This document shows, piece after piece, positions 8,477 to 16,519 of a stretch of 54,344 nt of DNA. Under the pieces are notes generated by a model. That model was not told where the DNA came from and ran no database searches. It worked only from the letters and a program-made list of their open reading frames with translations. Location of the stretch: the NCBI GenBank assembly GCA_030530145.1, contig JAUMVN010000015.1, positions 1 through 54,344 of the forward strand, written 5' to 3'. A program made the position numbers and the translations under genes. Position 1 is the first letter of the stretch, and every line of letters starts with the position of its first letter. Source of the DNA: Coriobacteriia bacterium (GTDB lineage: Bacteria; Actinomycetota; Coriobacteriia; Coriobacteriales; Atopobiaceae).

Positions 8477-8896
8477 TCAGTGCCCGCGGTGCTTCTGCTT
8501 GCGCTTGGCCTTTCGTTGCTCGAAGCGAGCTTCCGCTTTATCTGCACGACGGGTGCTTCTTGCGCGGTTCCGCTCCAGCTTCTGAATCTCCCGTTGATTT
8601 GCGAGAGCCTGCTGAGCCTTGGTGCTCATCGCCGGCCGCTTAAGGGCCTTCGATGCCTCGTGGATGCGCCGCTTAGGATTTTTCGCGGGCTTGCGCACCT
8701 CGGCAGGCCCATCGCCGAAGAACCGGAGCCCCTCCCACCTGTTCACGACGAATTGCAGAATCTCCTCGTCGGACGGCTCCGCACCGAAGACGATGCGAGT
8801 GACGCCGTATACGCCGTCATCGACATGCTCCGCTAGCCCCACCCAAAATTGGCCGTCGTGATACACGGTCAGGGTGGACGACACGCTGATCTGCAT
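8477..8896 (-). CDS. yjdF: YjdF family protein (DUF2992)
   Basis: This is a 139-residue protein. The N-terminal part (1-60) matches the YjdF/DUF2992 pattern: MQISVSSTLTVYHDGQFWVG, then GVYGVTRIVFGAEPSDEEI and a following RWEGLRF. The C-terminal half is a Lys/Arg-rich helix, likely nucleic-acid binding or coiled. The start at 8896 is chosen because a strong GGAGGAAAC precedes it. An upstream ATG at 8941 would lie inside the probable riboswitch. YjdF proteins are controlled by the azaaromatic-sensing yjdF riboswitch; their biochemical role is unknown. Confidence 0.85.
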   Translation of the reverse strand: MQISVSSTLTVYHDGQFWVGLAEHVDDGVYGVTRIVFGAEPSDEEILQFVVNRWEGLRFFGDGPAEVRKPAKNPKRRIHEASKALKRPAMSTKAQQALANQREIQKLERNRARSTRRADKAEARFEQRKAKRKQKHRGH

Positions 8897-9018
8897 GGCT
8901 GTTTCCTCCTTTATGTAGATAACCATGCAGAGAAGGGACAACCAAGGAGGCAGGTTACTGATGCGGATTATCGCACGCCCACGACTACCCGACGGGGACC
9001 GTGTTTTTATCTCTGATG
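8897..9018 (-). promoter_or_regulatory. Probable yjdF-type riboswitch leader
   Basis: On the minus strand a -10 box TACAAT (9029-9024, with upstream TG) predicts a ~120-nt leader ahead of yjdF. A closing helix pairs AGATAA (9012-9007) with TTATCT (8922-8917). The ribosome-binding site AAGGAGG (8911-8905) is perfectly complementary to CCTCCTT (8950-8944), so it can be hidden in an alternative fold. Length, position and gene fit the yjdF riboswitch class, in which the ligand frees the ribosome-binding site. I could not check the class consensus nucleotides. Confidence 0.6.
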
Positions 9019-9178
9019 GGAGAATTGTAGCAGGTGCGAATCCACGCCCGCTACTTTTTTCAAGCGCGTCCGATACTCGGAGCAGCTTGTTTTCGTTGGA
9101 ATTGAATATGCACCGATACCGAATCGTTGCGCAGCCGTTGTAAACGATTCGGCCCTCAACTCACCGGAGATTGCTCTG

Positions 9179-9219
9179 CCGGTTTCGAAACTTTATAAAT
9201 GTTCGAGTTTCGAAACCGG
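9179..9219 (+). promoter_or_regulatory. Large palindromic operator (GTTTCGAAAC arms)
   Basis: Perfect 13-bp arms CCGGTTTCGAAAC (9179-9191) and GTTTCGAAACCGG (9207-9219) surround a 15-base AT-rich spacer (TTTATAAATGTTCGA). Each arm contains its own palindrome GTTTCGAAAC. It precedes a gene remnant by a few bases and has the look of a repressed promoter. Confidence 0.6.
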
Positions 9220-9231
9220 AAAGGGACAAAG

Positions 9232-9541
9232 ATGACCTGGGCCGATAAGGTCCATATCCTCCCTTTCAGTCTCGGGGAGTACCGCGAGTGCGTTCTGCTC
9301 GAGGCAGGGGGCTAGATGCGGCGCATGGGATTCGCGGCAAGAGCGGGTTGCGGATCGTCACAACGGCGCAGGCGAACCTGTGCCAAAGGCTGGTCTTGCG
9401 GAAAGGCCACCTCGTGTGTACGGGGAGCGGTTCCCCTTGGTTATCGTCGGATCGGTGAGAAGCCCGTGTTGGCCTCCGAGGAGCTACGAGGGCATTCTGC
9501 TCAAAGAGATGGGGCTTGACCGGATTTGTGCCGGTGCATAA
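9232..9541 (+). pseudogene. Remnant gene downstream of the palindromic promoter
   Basis: After a GAAAGGGA ribosome-binding site, ATG 9232 opens a 27-codon frame that stops at 9315 (ending PFSLGEYRECVLLEAG). Another fragment (SYEGILLKEMGL) ends in TAA at 9539-9541. LPFSLGEYRE resembles the lPLSF.Ey segment of DUF4143-type AAA ATPases, so this may be a gutted ATPase gene that left its promoter behind. Attribution is tentative. Confidence 0.3.
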
Positions 9542-9614
9542 AATATCGCCTACTAAAGCTGGACAGCCTCTCACGGAAGCGCAACTCCAGCTCTTTTTGT
9601 ATCTAAGGAAGCCC

Positions 9615-10019
9615 ATGAAGTACGAGAAGCCGTGGAAGAGCATCGAGGAGCAGGCGGAGCTGCTAACGAGCAAGGGTCTTGTGTGCTCCGATAAAGTCGC
9701 GCTTGAGCGTGCCCTTCGCGAGATCGGCTATTACAGGCTCTCAGCATATTGGTTTCCCTATAAGGTCTTGGATGCGGACGGTAGTGCGCATTTTCGCGAT
9801 AACACCACGCTCGAGATGGTTTTGCGATCCTATGAGTTCGACCGGCGCCTTCGGATGCTTATGTTTGATGCTATCGGAAAGATAGAGCTCGAGGAATTGC
9901 TGTCGGAGTTCGACGATATCCCTGCGGATAAACTCGGCTTCTTCGACGGCTGGGGGGAGTCTGATCCTTGGGCAAGGCTAATGCAGACAAACACCGGGAC
10001 AGACGGCTTTGCACAATAG
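9615..10019 (+). pseudogene. Abi_2 (AbiD/AbiF-like) gene with internal deletion
   Basis: The 134-codon frame starts like an Abi_2 abortive-infection protein: KPWKSIEEQAELLTSKGL, then EIGYYRLSAYWFPYK and YEFDRRLRMLMFDAIGKIE. It then jumps to residues that look like the family C-terminus (IPADKLGFFDGWGESDPW). Intact members are about 300 residues, so roughly half is missing, with the frame kept. ATG 9615 has an upstream AAGGAA. It may be a relic of a phage-defence gene. Whether the short product is made is unknown. Confidence 0.6.
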
Positions 10020-10145
10020 GCGAGCGGCGATAACCTGCAAAAGGGACGGTTCCTTTTGCAGGCTATTCAGCTCTGGGCACGCTGTGAATGAGAGGATGGT
10101 CTTATCACTTGTATGGAGCGAGCGCCGGAGAACTGGAGATGCGGC

Positions 10146-10640
10146 ATGAACATATGCGTATACGGGTCGGCCGACGTGCTGGATGAGGCGTGCATGAATG
10201 CCGCCAAGGCGCTCGGGAGGCATATCGGCAGCGGCGGGCACTCGCTGGTGTTCGGCGGTTTTGGGGACGGTCTGTTGGGAGCGGTGGCGGAGGAAGCCTG
10301 GAAGGGCGGCGCCAAGGTCATCTCGGTGCTGCCGGAGGCGCCGCGGAAGGGCCATACGGAGTTCCCGCATTCATCGCAGGTGTTCAAGGACGCCGACAAG
10401 AGAGCGCGGAAGAAGCTGCAGGCCGAGAACGCCGGCGCCTTCGTGGTGATGCCCGAGGGCCTGGGCGTGCTGGACGAGCTGTTCGAGGTGCTGCTCCTCA
10501 AGCAGTATGGGGAGCATAATAAGCCGATTTACATCGTGAACATTGAGCACAAATACAACCTTCTCATTTCCCTATTGATGGAGCAAAACTGCGAGGCGCT
10601 CTTTACGGTGATCTCAGAGGAAGAGATTCAAAGTATCTGA
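10146..10640 (+). CDS. LOG-family protein (lysine decarboxylase-like fold)
   Basis: This is a 164-residue Rossmann-type protein of the LOG/TIGR00725 group, related to cytokinin-riboside-monophosphate phosphoribohydrolases. It shows GGFGDGLLGAVAEEAWKGG where the family has GGG..G(L/V)M(G/E), a basic ADKRARKK segment, and MPEGLGVLDELFE where the family has PGG.GT..E. The catalytic Glu (LDE) and basic residues remain, but a Gly of the PGG motif is replaced by Glu. Activity on nucleotide monophosphates is therefore uncertain. ATG 10146 has an upstream GGAGAT. Confidence 0.7.
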   Translation: MNICVYGSADVLDEACMNAAKALGRHIGSGGHSLVFGGFGDGLLGAVAEEAWKGGAKVISVLPEAPRKGHTEFPHSSQVFKDADKRARKKLQAENAGAFVVMPEGLGVLDELFEVLLLKQYGEHNKPIYIVNIEHKYNLLISLLMEQNCEALFTVISEEEIQSI

Positions 10641-10688
10641 TTGGGACCGCTCGCGCATAGCCGCTCGCTCCGCGCTGTTGTTCTTCCG

Positions 10689-10745
10689 ATAGTACCGTAC
10701 TCCGGAGTACGGTACTATATAGTACGGTACTCCGGAGTACGGTCC
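10689..10745 (+). promoter_or_regulatory. Tandem GTACTCCGGAGTAC palindromes
   Basis: A perfect 30-bp palindrome centred on GTACTCCGGAGTAC (10689-10718) is followed at once by a second copy (10721-10745) with the same core. The TATA-containing junction (TACTATATAGTAC) could be the -10 region. The pair sits 28 bp before the DUF234 ATPase start and should be the binding site of a dimeric repressor, possibly the ATPase itself. Confidence 0.6.
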
Positions 10746-10772
10746 ATAACCAGAACACCGCAGGGAGGGCGT

Positions 10773-12200
10773 ATGTTTGTCGGACGTGAAGAAGAGCTCG
10801 GCGCGCTCGAGCGCATGTATGAGAAGGACGACTTTCAGATGGCCGTCATCTATGGCCGCAGACGCGTGGGCAAAACCTCCCTTATCGACGAGTTCGTAAA
10901 GAACAAGCCGGTCTTGTACTTCACGGCGCAGCAAAAGACCTCTCGGCAGAACCTCGAGCTGTTTAGCGCGGCGGTGTATGACGCCTTTTCTCTGCCTGGC
11001 TCTCTGCCCGCGTTCGCAACCTGGAACGCGGCCCTGGACTTTGTGGTCGAACGTGTTCAAGCCCAGGATGGGGAGTCTCCGTTCGTCTTCGTGTTCGACG
11101 AGTTCCCCTATGCGGCCGAATCCGACCCTTCTCTGCCTTCCGTCCTACAGGCGGCCATTGACCACGGCTTTAAGCAGACGCGCCTTCGGCTCATCCTCTG
11201 CGGAAGCAACGAGAGCTTCATGGAGGGCGAGGTTCTTGGAAGCAAGAGCCCGCTCTACGGTCGCAGGACCATGCAGATGCGGCTTTTGCCGTTTGACTAC
11301 CTTGATGCGGCGCGCATGCTGCCTGGCGTGGACCCCGAGACCTTGGTGGCCTACTATGCGACGTTTGGCGGGACTCCGTACTATCTCTCACAGGTCGACG
11401 CGCAGAAGTCCTACGAGCAAAACGTCGCCGAGCTTCTGTTTGACCGGCTCGGGATGCTCTGTGAGGAGCCGCTCATGCTCTTGCGCCAGGAGCTCAACGA
11501 GCCCGCGAGCTACAACTCCGTGTTGGACGCGATCGGCTCGGGCGCCACGGCGTCCACGAGGATTGCCGAGAAGGCCGGCGTCAACCAGAACTCGGTCGGC
11601 AAGTACCTGAGGACCATGGCCAATCTCGGGATCGTGGAGAAGGTCGCCCCGCTTGGAGGGGGCACGGCATCGAAGTCCTCGATCTGGCGCTTCAAGGACC
11701 CCTTCTTCTCGTATTGGTATCGCTTTGTGAGCCCCTATATCGGTACGATCGAGGAAGGTAACGGTCAGGCGGTCGTGCCGTACGCGACGTCCGGCCAGGC
11801 GTTTGAGACCTATGTGGGAAAACAGTTCGAGGCGGTTTGTCTGCAGTGGCTTCGCAGGGAGAGCAAGGCGGGGCGGACGCCGTTTCCCGTGCTGGAGTTC
11901 GGCCAGTGGTGGGGCACCGATTCCAAAGAGCGCGAGACCTGCGATATCGACGTCGTGGCTGCGAACAGCATCGAGCGTGCGGTTCTGCTGGGGGAGTGCA
12001 AGTGGCGCAACTCGTTTGACGAGAGCGAGGCGATTCAGACCCTTGAGGAGCGCTCAGACCTCCTCAGCGGCTTTACTAAGAGGCATTTTGTGCTCTTTAG
12101 CAAGAAGCCCGCGAGCGGTGGCACCGTCGCCAAGGCCAAGGAGCGCGACGATTTGAGGCTCGTGAGCGCTCGAGACCTGTACGCGGAGCTTGGGTACTAG
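10773..12200 (+). CDS. AAA-type ATPase with C-terminal DUF234
   Basis: This is a 475-residue protein. The N-terminal ATPase_2 domain has MFVGREEEL, Walker A GRRRVGKTSLI (about residue 29) and Walker B FVFVFDEFPY (about 105). A winged helix spans about 250-290. The C-terminal DUF234 domain has a PD-(D/E)XK-like signature with CDIDVVA and ECKW near residues 390-410. The ATG at 10773 (after GGGAGG) is used; an upstream in-frame start would translate the operator palindromes. Such ATPases are common, mobile accessory genes of unclear role in gut bacteria. Confidence 0.85.
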   Translation: MFVGREEELGALERMYEKDDFQMAVIYGRRRVGKTSLIDEFVKNKPVLYFTAQQKTSRQNLELFSAAVYDAFSLPGSLPAFATWNAALDFVVERVQAQDGESPFVFVFDEFPYAAESDPSLPSVLQAAIDHGFKQTRLRLILCGSNESFMEGEVLGSKSPLYGRRTMQMRLLPFDYLDAARMLPGVDPETLVAYYATFGGTPYYLSQVDAQKSYEQNVAELLFDRLGMLCEEPLMLLRQELNEPASYNSVLDAIGSGATASTRIAEKAGVNQNSVGKYLRTMANLGIVEKVAPLGGGTASKSSIWRFKDPFFSYWYRFVSPYIGTIEEGNGQAVVPYATSGQAFETYVGKQFEAVCLQWLRRESKAGRTPFPVLEFGQWWGTDSKERETCDIDVVAANSIERAVLLGECKWRNSFDESEAIQTLEERSDLLSGFTKRHFVLFSKKPASGGTVAKAKERDDLRLVSARDLYAELGY

Positions 12201-12282
12201 AGGGCAGCGGCTGTCTCGTGTGCTCGCGATAAGGAAAAGCCCCCGGTCTACTTCCGGACGGCGCGAGCGCCGTCGCCGCGGC

Positions 12283-12564
12283 CTATGCGGTTGCTAGCAG
12301 CTCGTGCTCGATTGCCCGGCGGACAAACTCCGAGCGCGATATGCCGAGGCGCTCGGTTACCTCGCGCATTGCGGCGATGCGCGACATGGGCACCGGGGTG
12401 GAGATCGTCTCCATCTTCTCCTTTTCCATGGTGGTAAAAGGCCTTCCCATGGTCACTTTCGAGAAATCGAAATCGGAGTAGTCGCCCGACTCGACTTTGG
12501 CGACGCCGCGCTCAACATCATCGACGGTCGTCCCGAAAAGCTCGCAAAGTTCCCTGTCGTTCAT
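12283..12564 (-). CDS. Ribbon-helix-helix (CopG-like) antitoxin-type protein
   Basis: This is a 93-residue protein whose C-terminal third has the ribbon-helix-helix pattern (VPMSRIAAMREVTERLG, then ISRSEFVRRAIEHEL). The N-terminus is acidic. Its ATG overlaps by one base the stop of a short upstream minus-strand frame (12566-12564, ribosome-binding site GGAAGGAG inside that frame), so it was probably translated with a partner. No intact toxin is next to it. Confidence 0.6.
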   Translation of the reverse strand: MNDRELCELFGTTVDDVERGVAKVESGDYSDFDFSKVTMGRPFTTMEKEKMETISTPVPMSRIAAMREVTERLGISRSEFVRRAIEHELLATA

Positions 12565-12644
12565 TACTTACTCCTTCCGAATCCTAACCTGCTCTTGATG
12601 TCGTGTTGCGGCGGGTACTGCGCATGGATGATAAACCACGGGCC
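12564..12644 (-). other. Short frame coupled to the RHH gene (possible toxin relic)
   Basis: The minus-strand frame MGPWFIIHAQYPP... ends in TAA exactly overlapping the RHH start codon. It is only 26 codons from its first ATG and is closed by a stop shortly upstream. Position and coupling suggest the 3' end of a lost toxin gene. I do not recognise the family. Confidence 0.25.
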
Positions 12645-12823
12645 CATGCGTCGTTTGCGAGCCGGTCATGTACGTCTGGGGATGTACAAGACTGCCCCAA
12701 ATCGCTCCTACGGCGGGCTGATTATCGACAACTGTCGGTTAAGGGTCCGGCTCGCGCGCGGTTCGCCTATCGTGGAAGTCCATTGCAGCAGGGCGCTGGG
12801 CCGCCGCAGGCGAAGGGATTCCC

Positions 12824-14953
12824 ATGGACGATCGGAAGAAGACGAATCGGGCCGGCGCTACCCCGGACGGCATCACGCGCAGGGCGTTCGTGGGGTCGGC
12901 TGGGCTTGCCTGTGCCGGGGCCGCCGCCGCAGCGTTGCCCGTCTCGCTCGCGCTCGCGCTCTCCGGGTGCTCATCGTCCGGGTCGGATGCCGGCAAAGAT
13001 GCCGAGCAGGAGCCTGAGCCCGACTCCTACGTGGCCCGCGCCGTCAAGCACCAGGACGTCGGCGTGCTTCTTGGCGCCATGACCCGCCGTGAGAAGATCT
13101 GCCAGATGCTCATGCCCGACTTCCGTAAGTGGAACACGGGCGGCTCGGCCGACGACGCGACGGACTTCGTAGAGATGAACGACCAGGTAGATGCCATTGT
13201 CGATACATACGGCTTCGGCGGCGTCATCCTCTTTGCCAACAACGTGCACGAGACGCAGCAGACCTTCGATCTGACTTATGCCCTGCAGACCGCCGCCGTG
13301 CGCAACACCGCGGGCTCGCAGGCCGGCGGCATCCCGCTGCTGCTCGGCATCGATCAGGAGGGCGGCATCGTCTACCGCCTGGGCAGCGGGTGCGCCATGC
13401 CGGGCAACATGGCCCTCGGTGCCGCGCGCAGCAAGGACCTGGCGCGCCAGTGCGGGCAGGTCATGGCCTCTGAGCTGGCCTCCCTTGGCATCAACGTCGA
13501 CTTTGCGCCTGTGGTGGACGTCAACAACAACCCGAACAACCCCGTCATCGGCCTGCGCTCGTTCTCCGATAAGCCCGGGCTCGTGAGCGAGCTGGGCTGC
13601 GCGATGCTCGACGGCATCCAAGAGCAGGGCGTCTGCGGCTGCGCCAAGCACTTCCCCGGCCACGGCGACGCGGCGACGGACTCCCACACGGGGCTGCCGC
13701 GCATCGACAAGGGCCTGGACGAGCTCGAGGCGCTCGAGTTCGTGCCGTTCCGCGCGGCGTTCGAGGCGGGGACGGACATGGTGATGACTGCCCATATCCA
13801 GTATCCGCAGGTAGAGACCGATACCGCGGCCTCTATCGATCCGGATATGGGCGAGATCGCCCTGCCCGCCACGCTGTCGCGCACCTTCCTCACGGACATC
13901 CTCCGCGACGAGCTCGGCTTTACGGGCGTGGCCATCACCGATGCCCTCAACATGGACGCCATCGCCCAGAACTTCACGCCGCTCGACGCCGTGCGCAGGG
14001 CGTTTCTCGCCGGGGCCGACATCGCGCTCATGCCGGTGCAGGTGTGGTGCGCGGACGACGCCGGCAAGATGGAGGAGCTCGTGAGCGCGCTCGAGGCCGA
14101 TGACGAGTTGACCGACGAGCGCCTGGACGCCTCGGTGCGACGTATCCTGGAGCTCAAGCTGCGCCGAGGCATCCTCGCGCTCGCAACGGCGGGGGAGAAC
14201 GTGGCCGGCGCGGGCTGCTCCTACGACGACGGGCTCGAGACGGCGCTTTCCACCGTCGGTTGCGACGAGAACCGCGCGGTCGAGCGCGAGGCGTCTGCGT
14301 GCGCGGTCACGGTCGTGCGGGGAGGGGGGCTTCTTCCCTTCAAGCCGCAGGCAGGGCAACGGGTGGTCCTGGTGGCCGCGCAGGAGAGCGAGCGGCCGGG
14401 CATGGAGCTCGCCATGCGCCGTTTGGTCGCGGAGGGGCACGTGCCTGAGGGCGTGGAGTACGAGTCCATGTGCTACGTCGGCGACGACACGGGCCCGCGC
14501 GCGGTGAGTAGGGCGGCCGACGAGGTGGCCGATGCGGTGGCCGGCGCGGACTTCGCCGTCGTGATCTCCGAGGTCGGGAAGGGCGACCTTGCCATCGAGT
14601 CCGCGGCTTTTGTCAGCGGCGCCGTGTGCTCCCGCGCGATCGAGGCGGCCGGGCAGGCGGGCGTCCCTCTTGCCATCATGAGCGTCTCCAAGCCGTATGA
14701 CCTCGCGCTTTATGGCGAGGGCTGCGCGCTGGTGGCGGTCTATGGCAATAAGGGCATGGATCCCACCGAGGCCCTCGCGCCCGACCGCGCCTTCGGGCCC
14801 AACGTCCCCGCCGGCGTCGAGGCCATCTTCGGCGGTCACGCGGTCACGGGCAAGCTCCCTGTGGATATCTATGCCGTCGAGCGCGGCGAGGACGGCAACT
14901 TCATCGATACCTCGACGGTCGTGTATCCCTTCGGCACCGGCGAGGCGTGCTAG
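12824..14953 (+). CDS. Glycoside hydrolase family 3 beta-N-acetylhexosaminidase, Tat lipoprotein
   Basis: This is a 709-residue secreted enzyme. The N-terminus has a twin-arginine motif (TRRAFVG, residues 18-24), a hydrophobic stretch and a lipobox LSGC with Cys49, so it is probably folded before export and lipid-anchored outside. The GH3 domain (about 75-440) has the NagZ-type KHFPGHGD loop with its catalytic His/Asp dyad, and AITDALNMDAI with the nucleophile Asp. A C-terminal Rossmann-like GH3_C-type domain spans about 480-700. It likely cleaves N-acetylglucosamine-containing glycans or muropeptides. ATG has an upstream AAGGGA. Confidence 0.88.
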   Translation: MDDRKKTNRAGATPDGITRRAFVGSAGLACAGAAAAALPVSLALALSGCSSSGSDAGKDAEQEPEPDSYVARAVKHQDVGVLLGAMTRREKICQMLMPDFRKWNTGGSADDATDFVEMNDQVDAIVDTYGFGGVILFANNVHETQQTFDLTYALQTAAVRNTAGSQAGGIPLLLGIDQEGGIVYRLGSGCAMPGNMALGAARSKDLARQCGQVMASELASLGINVDFAPVVDVNNNPNNPVIGLRSFSDKPGLVSELGCAMLDGIQEQGVCGCAKHFPGHGDAATDSHTGLPRIDKGLDELEALEFVPFRAAFEAGTDMVMTAHIQYPQVETDTAASIDPDMGEIALPATLSRTFLTDILRDELGFTGVAITDALNMDAIAQNFTPLDAVRRAFLAGADIALMPVQVWCADDAGKMEELVSALEADDELTDERLDASVRRILELKLRRGILALATAGENVAGAGCSYDDGLETALSTVGCDENRAVEREASACAVTVVRGGGLLPFKPQAGQRVVLVAAQESERPGMELAMRRLVAEGHVPEGVEYESMCYVGDDTGPRAVSRAADEVADAVAGADFAVVISEVGKGDLAIESAAFVSGAVCSRAIEAAGQAGVPLAIMSVSKPYDLALYGEGCALVAVYGNKGMDPTEALAPDRAFGPNVPAGVEAIFGGHAVTGKLPVDIYAVERGEDGNFIDTSTVVYPFGTGEAC

Positions 14954-14984
14954 CGCCTGCCGAGCCAGCGCCGCTTACCGGCGC

Positions 14985-15095
14985 CCCCTTTCCAAGTTCG
15001 GAAGCCTTCCAAACTTGGAAAGGGGCCGCGAACGGCGTGTATTCGCCGGCGAACGGCAGCTCTGGAAGTTTGGAAGCCTTCCGAACTTGGGAGAA
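14985..15095. repeat. REP-like double palindrome, copy A
   Basis: Stem 1 (14985-15025) has 14-bp arms CCCCTTTCCAAGTT/AACTTGGAAAGGGG plus an inner GGAAG/CTTCC. A ~35-base spacer (GCGAACGGCG..GCCGGCGAACGG) follows, then stem 2 (15066-15088, AAGTTTGGAAGCCTTCCGAAC core). It matches copies at 16320 and 17275. Confidence 0.85.
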
Positions 15096-15209
15096 GGAGG
15101 CGTCCGGTGAACAGCTGAACGGAGCCGCTGGCCAGAAGCTCCCCGCCCTTCTTGCTCGATGGGGCTACGCTTGGCATATCGGTGCATCCTAGGAGAGAGG
15201 GGCTTCATC

Positions 15210-16307
15210 ATGATGGGTCGACTGAGGGCGATGCGCGAGCCGCTCAAGTATGTGCAGGGTCGCGACGCCACGCTCAAGTTCTGGGACGAGATGGGCTACA
15301 TGGGGACGCGGTGGCTCTTCGTCTGCTCGAACAGCGGGTACAAGAGCTGCCACGACAAGATCGAGCAGAGTTTCGGCGACCGCGACGATTACCGTCGTTA
15401 CGAGGTCTTCCGCGGCATCTCGAGCTACGGCGAGATCGAGCGCATGAAGAAGATCGTCGAGGAGGACAAGATCGAGGCCGTGGTCGCGGTGGGCGGCGGC
15501 AGCGCCGTGGACACCGCGAAGGCGACCGCCTACTACGCCGGCGTCCACATCGTCATCGTCCCGACCGTGGCGGCGACCGACGCCCCGTGCACGGGCCTCT
15601 CGGTCATCTACAACGACGATCATAGCTTCTCGAAGTACCTGTTCTATCCGACCAACCCCGACGCGGTCCTGGTGGATACCGCCGTCATCGCCCAGGCGCC
15701 GGTTCGGTTCCTCGTCGCCGGCATGGGCGACGCGCTCGGCACCTACTTCGAGGGCCGCGCGTCCATCCGCACCGAGTCGGCGAGCCTCGAGGGCACGGGC
15801 ATCACCCGCGCGGGCATGGCGCTCGCGCGCCTGTGCTACGAGACGCTGCGCGATTACGGCGCGCAGGCGGTCGAGGCTTGTAAGCTGGGCGTCGTTACCC
15901 CAGCTTTGGAGAACGTCGTCGAGGCGAACGTGTACCTTTCCGGTGTCGGCGCGGACAACGTCAACTGCGCTGCGGCGCACTCCTTCTATAACGGCGTCAC
16001 GTCGCTTGGCATCGAGCACGCCGACCACGGCTGCTGCGTGGCGTTCGGCACTATCGTGCAGCTGGTCCTCGAGGGCGTTCCCACTGCAGAGATCCGAGAG
16101 GTCCAGGACTTCTGCCTCGAGGTCGGGCTGCCCGTGACGCTCGAGGAGATCGGTGTGACCACGGACGAGCAGGTCCAGAAGGTCGCCGAGGCCGCCTGCG
16201 TTGCCGGCGAGACGATCCACAACCTCGCGGGCGATGTCCAGCCCGTCGAGCTCCACGCGGCCATCCTCCAGGCCGACGCCATGGGCAAGGCGCTGCTGGG
16301 CAAATAG
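15210..16307 (+). CDS. gldA: Glycerol dehydrogenase (iron-containing ADH family)
   Basis: This is a 365-residue NAD-dependent polyol dehydrogenase. It shows the NAD-binding GGGSAVDTAK (about 94-103), the TDAPCTGLSVIY block typical of GldA, and metal ligands Asp in GMGDAL (about 170), His in AAAHSFYNG (about 252) and His in ADHGCCVAFG (about 270). It oxidises glycerol to dihydroxyacetone, or reduces similar ketoses. Two adjacent ATG codons (15210, 15213) follow AGGAGAGAGG; an upstream in-frame ATG at 15159 has no ribosome-binding site. REP-like elements flank the gene on both sides. Confidence 0.88.
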   Translation: MMGRLRAMREPLKYVQGRDATLKFWDEMGYMGTRWLFVCSNSGYKSCHDKIEQSFGDRDDYRRYEVFRGISSYGEIERMKKIVEEDKIEAVVAVGGGSAVDTAKATAYYAGVHIVIVPTVAATDAPCTGLSVIYNDDHSFSKYLFYPTNPDAVLVDTAVIAQAPVRFLVAGMGDALGTYFEGRASIRTESASLEGTGITRAGMALARLCYETLRDYGAQAVEACKLGVVTPALENVVEANVYLSGVGADNVNCAAAHSFYNGVTSLGIEHADHGCCVAFGTIVQLVLEGVPTAEIREVQDFCLEVGLPVTLEEIGVTTDEQVQKVAEAACVAGETIHNLAGDVQPVELHAAILQADAMGKALLGK

Positions 16308-16319
16308 CGCTTCTCAGCC

Positions 16320-16450
16320 GGCCCCTTCCCAAGTTCGGAAGGCTTCCGAACTTGGGAAGGGGCCGCGAACGGCGTGTTTTTGCCGGCGAACGGTAGCTCT
16401 GGAAGTTTGGAAGCCTTCCGAACTGCAAACGAGCCTTCCGAACTCGGGAG
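16320..16450. repeat. REP-like double palindrome, copy B
   Basis: Stem 1 (16320-16364) is a perfect palindrome with 22-bp arms and a one-base centre, starting GGCCCCTTCCCAAGTTCGG. The spacer matches copy A. Stem 2 is at 16403-16424, followed by a partial extra arm (16432-16450). It begins 12 bp after gldA stops and could also end transcription. Confidence 0.9.
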
Positions 16451-16475
16451 GCAGGCGACAACGCCCAACTCAAAG

Positions 16476-16497
16476 TATCACGGTAACGTGATATACT
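16476..16497 (+). promoter_or_regulatory. Operator/promoter of the DUF4160-DUF2442 pair
   Basis: Inverted repeat TATCACG-GTAA-CGTGATA (16476-16493) overlaps a TATACT -10 box (16492-16497), placed 23 bp before the first start codon. This fits autorepression by the HTH-bearing second protein. Confidence 0.6.
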
Positions 16498-16519
16498 GCC
16501 ATTGACGAAGGAGGGGCGT

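Noticed and set aside
9266-9673. A 135-codon minus-strand frame opposite the Abi_2 region
   Set aside because: It is antisense to recognisable Abi_2 and remnant sequence, with no motif of its own.
12971-14839. A 622-codon minus-strand frame opposite the hexosaminidase gene
   Set aside because: It has His/Arg/Ala-rich shadow composition and no domain. The plus-strand GH3 enzyme has clear catalytic motifs.
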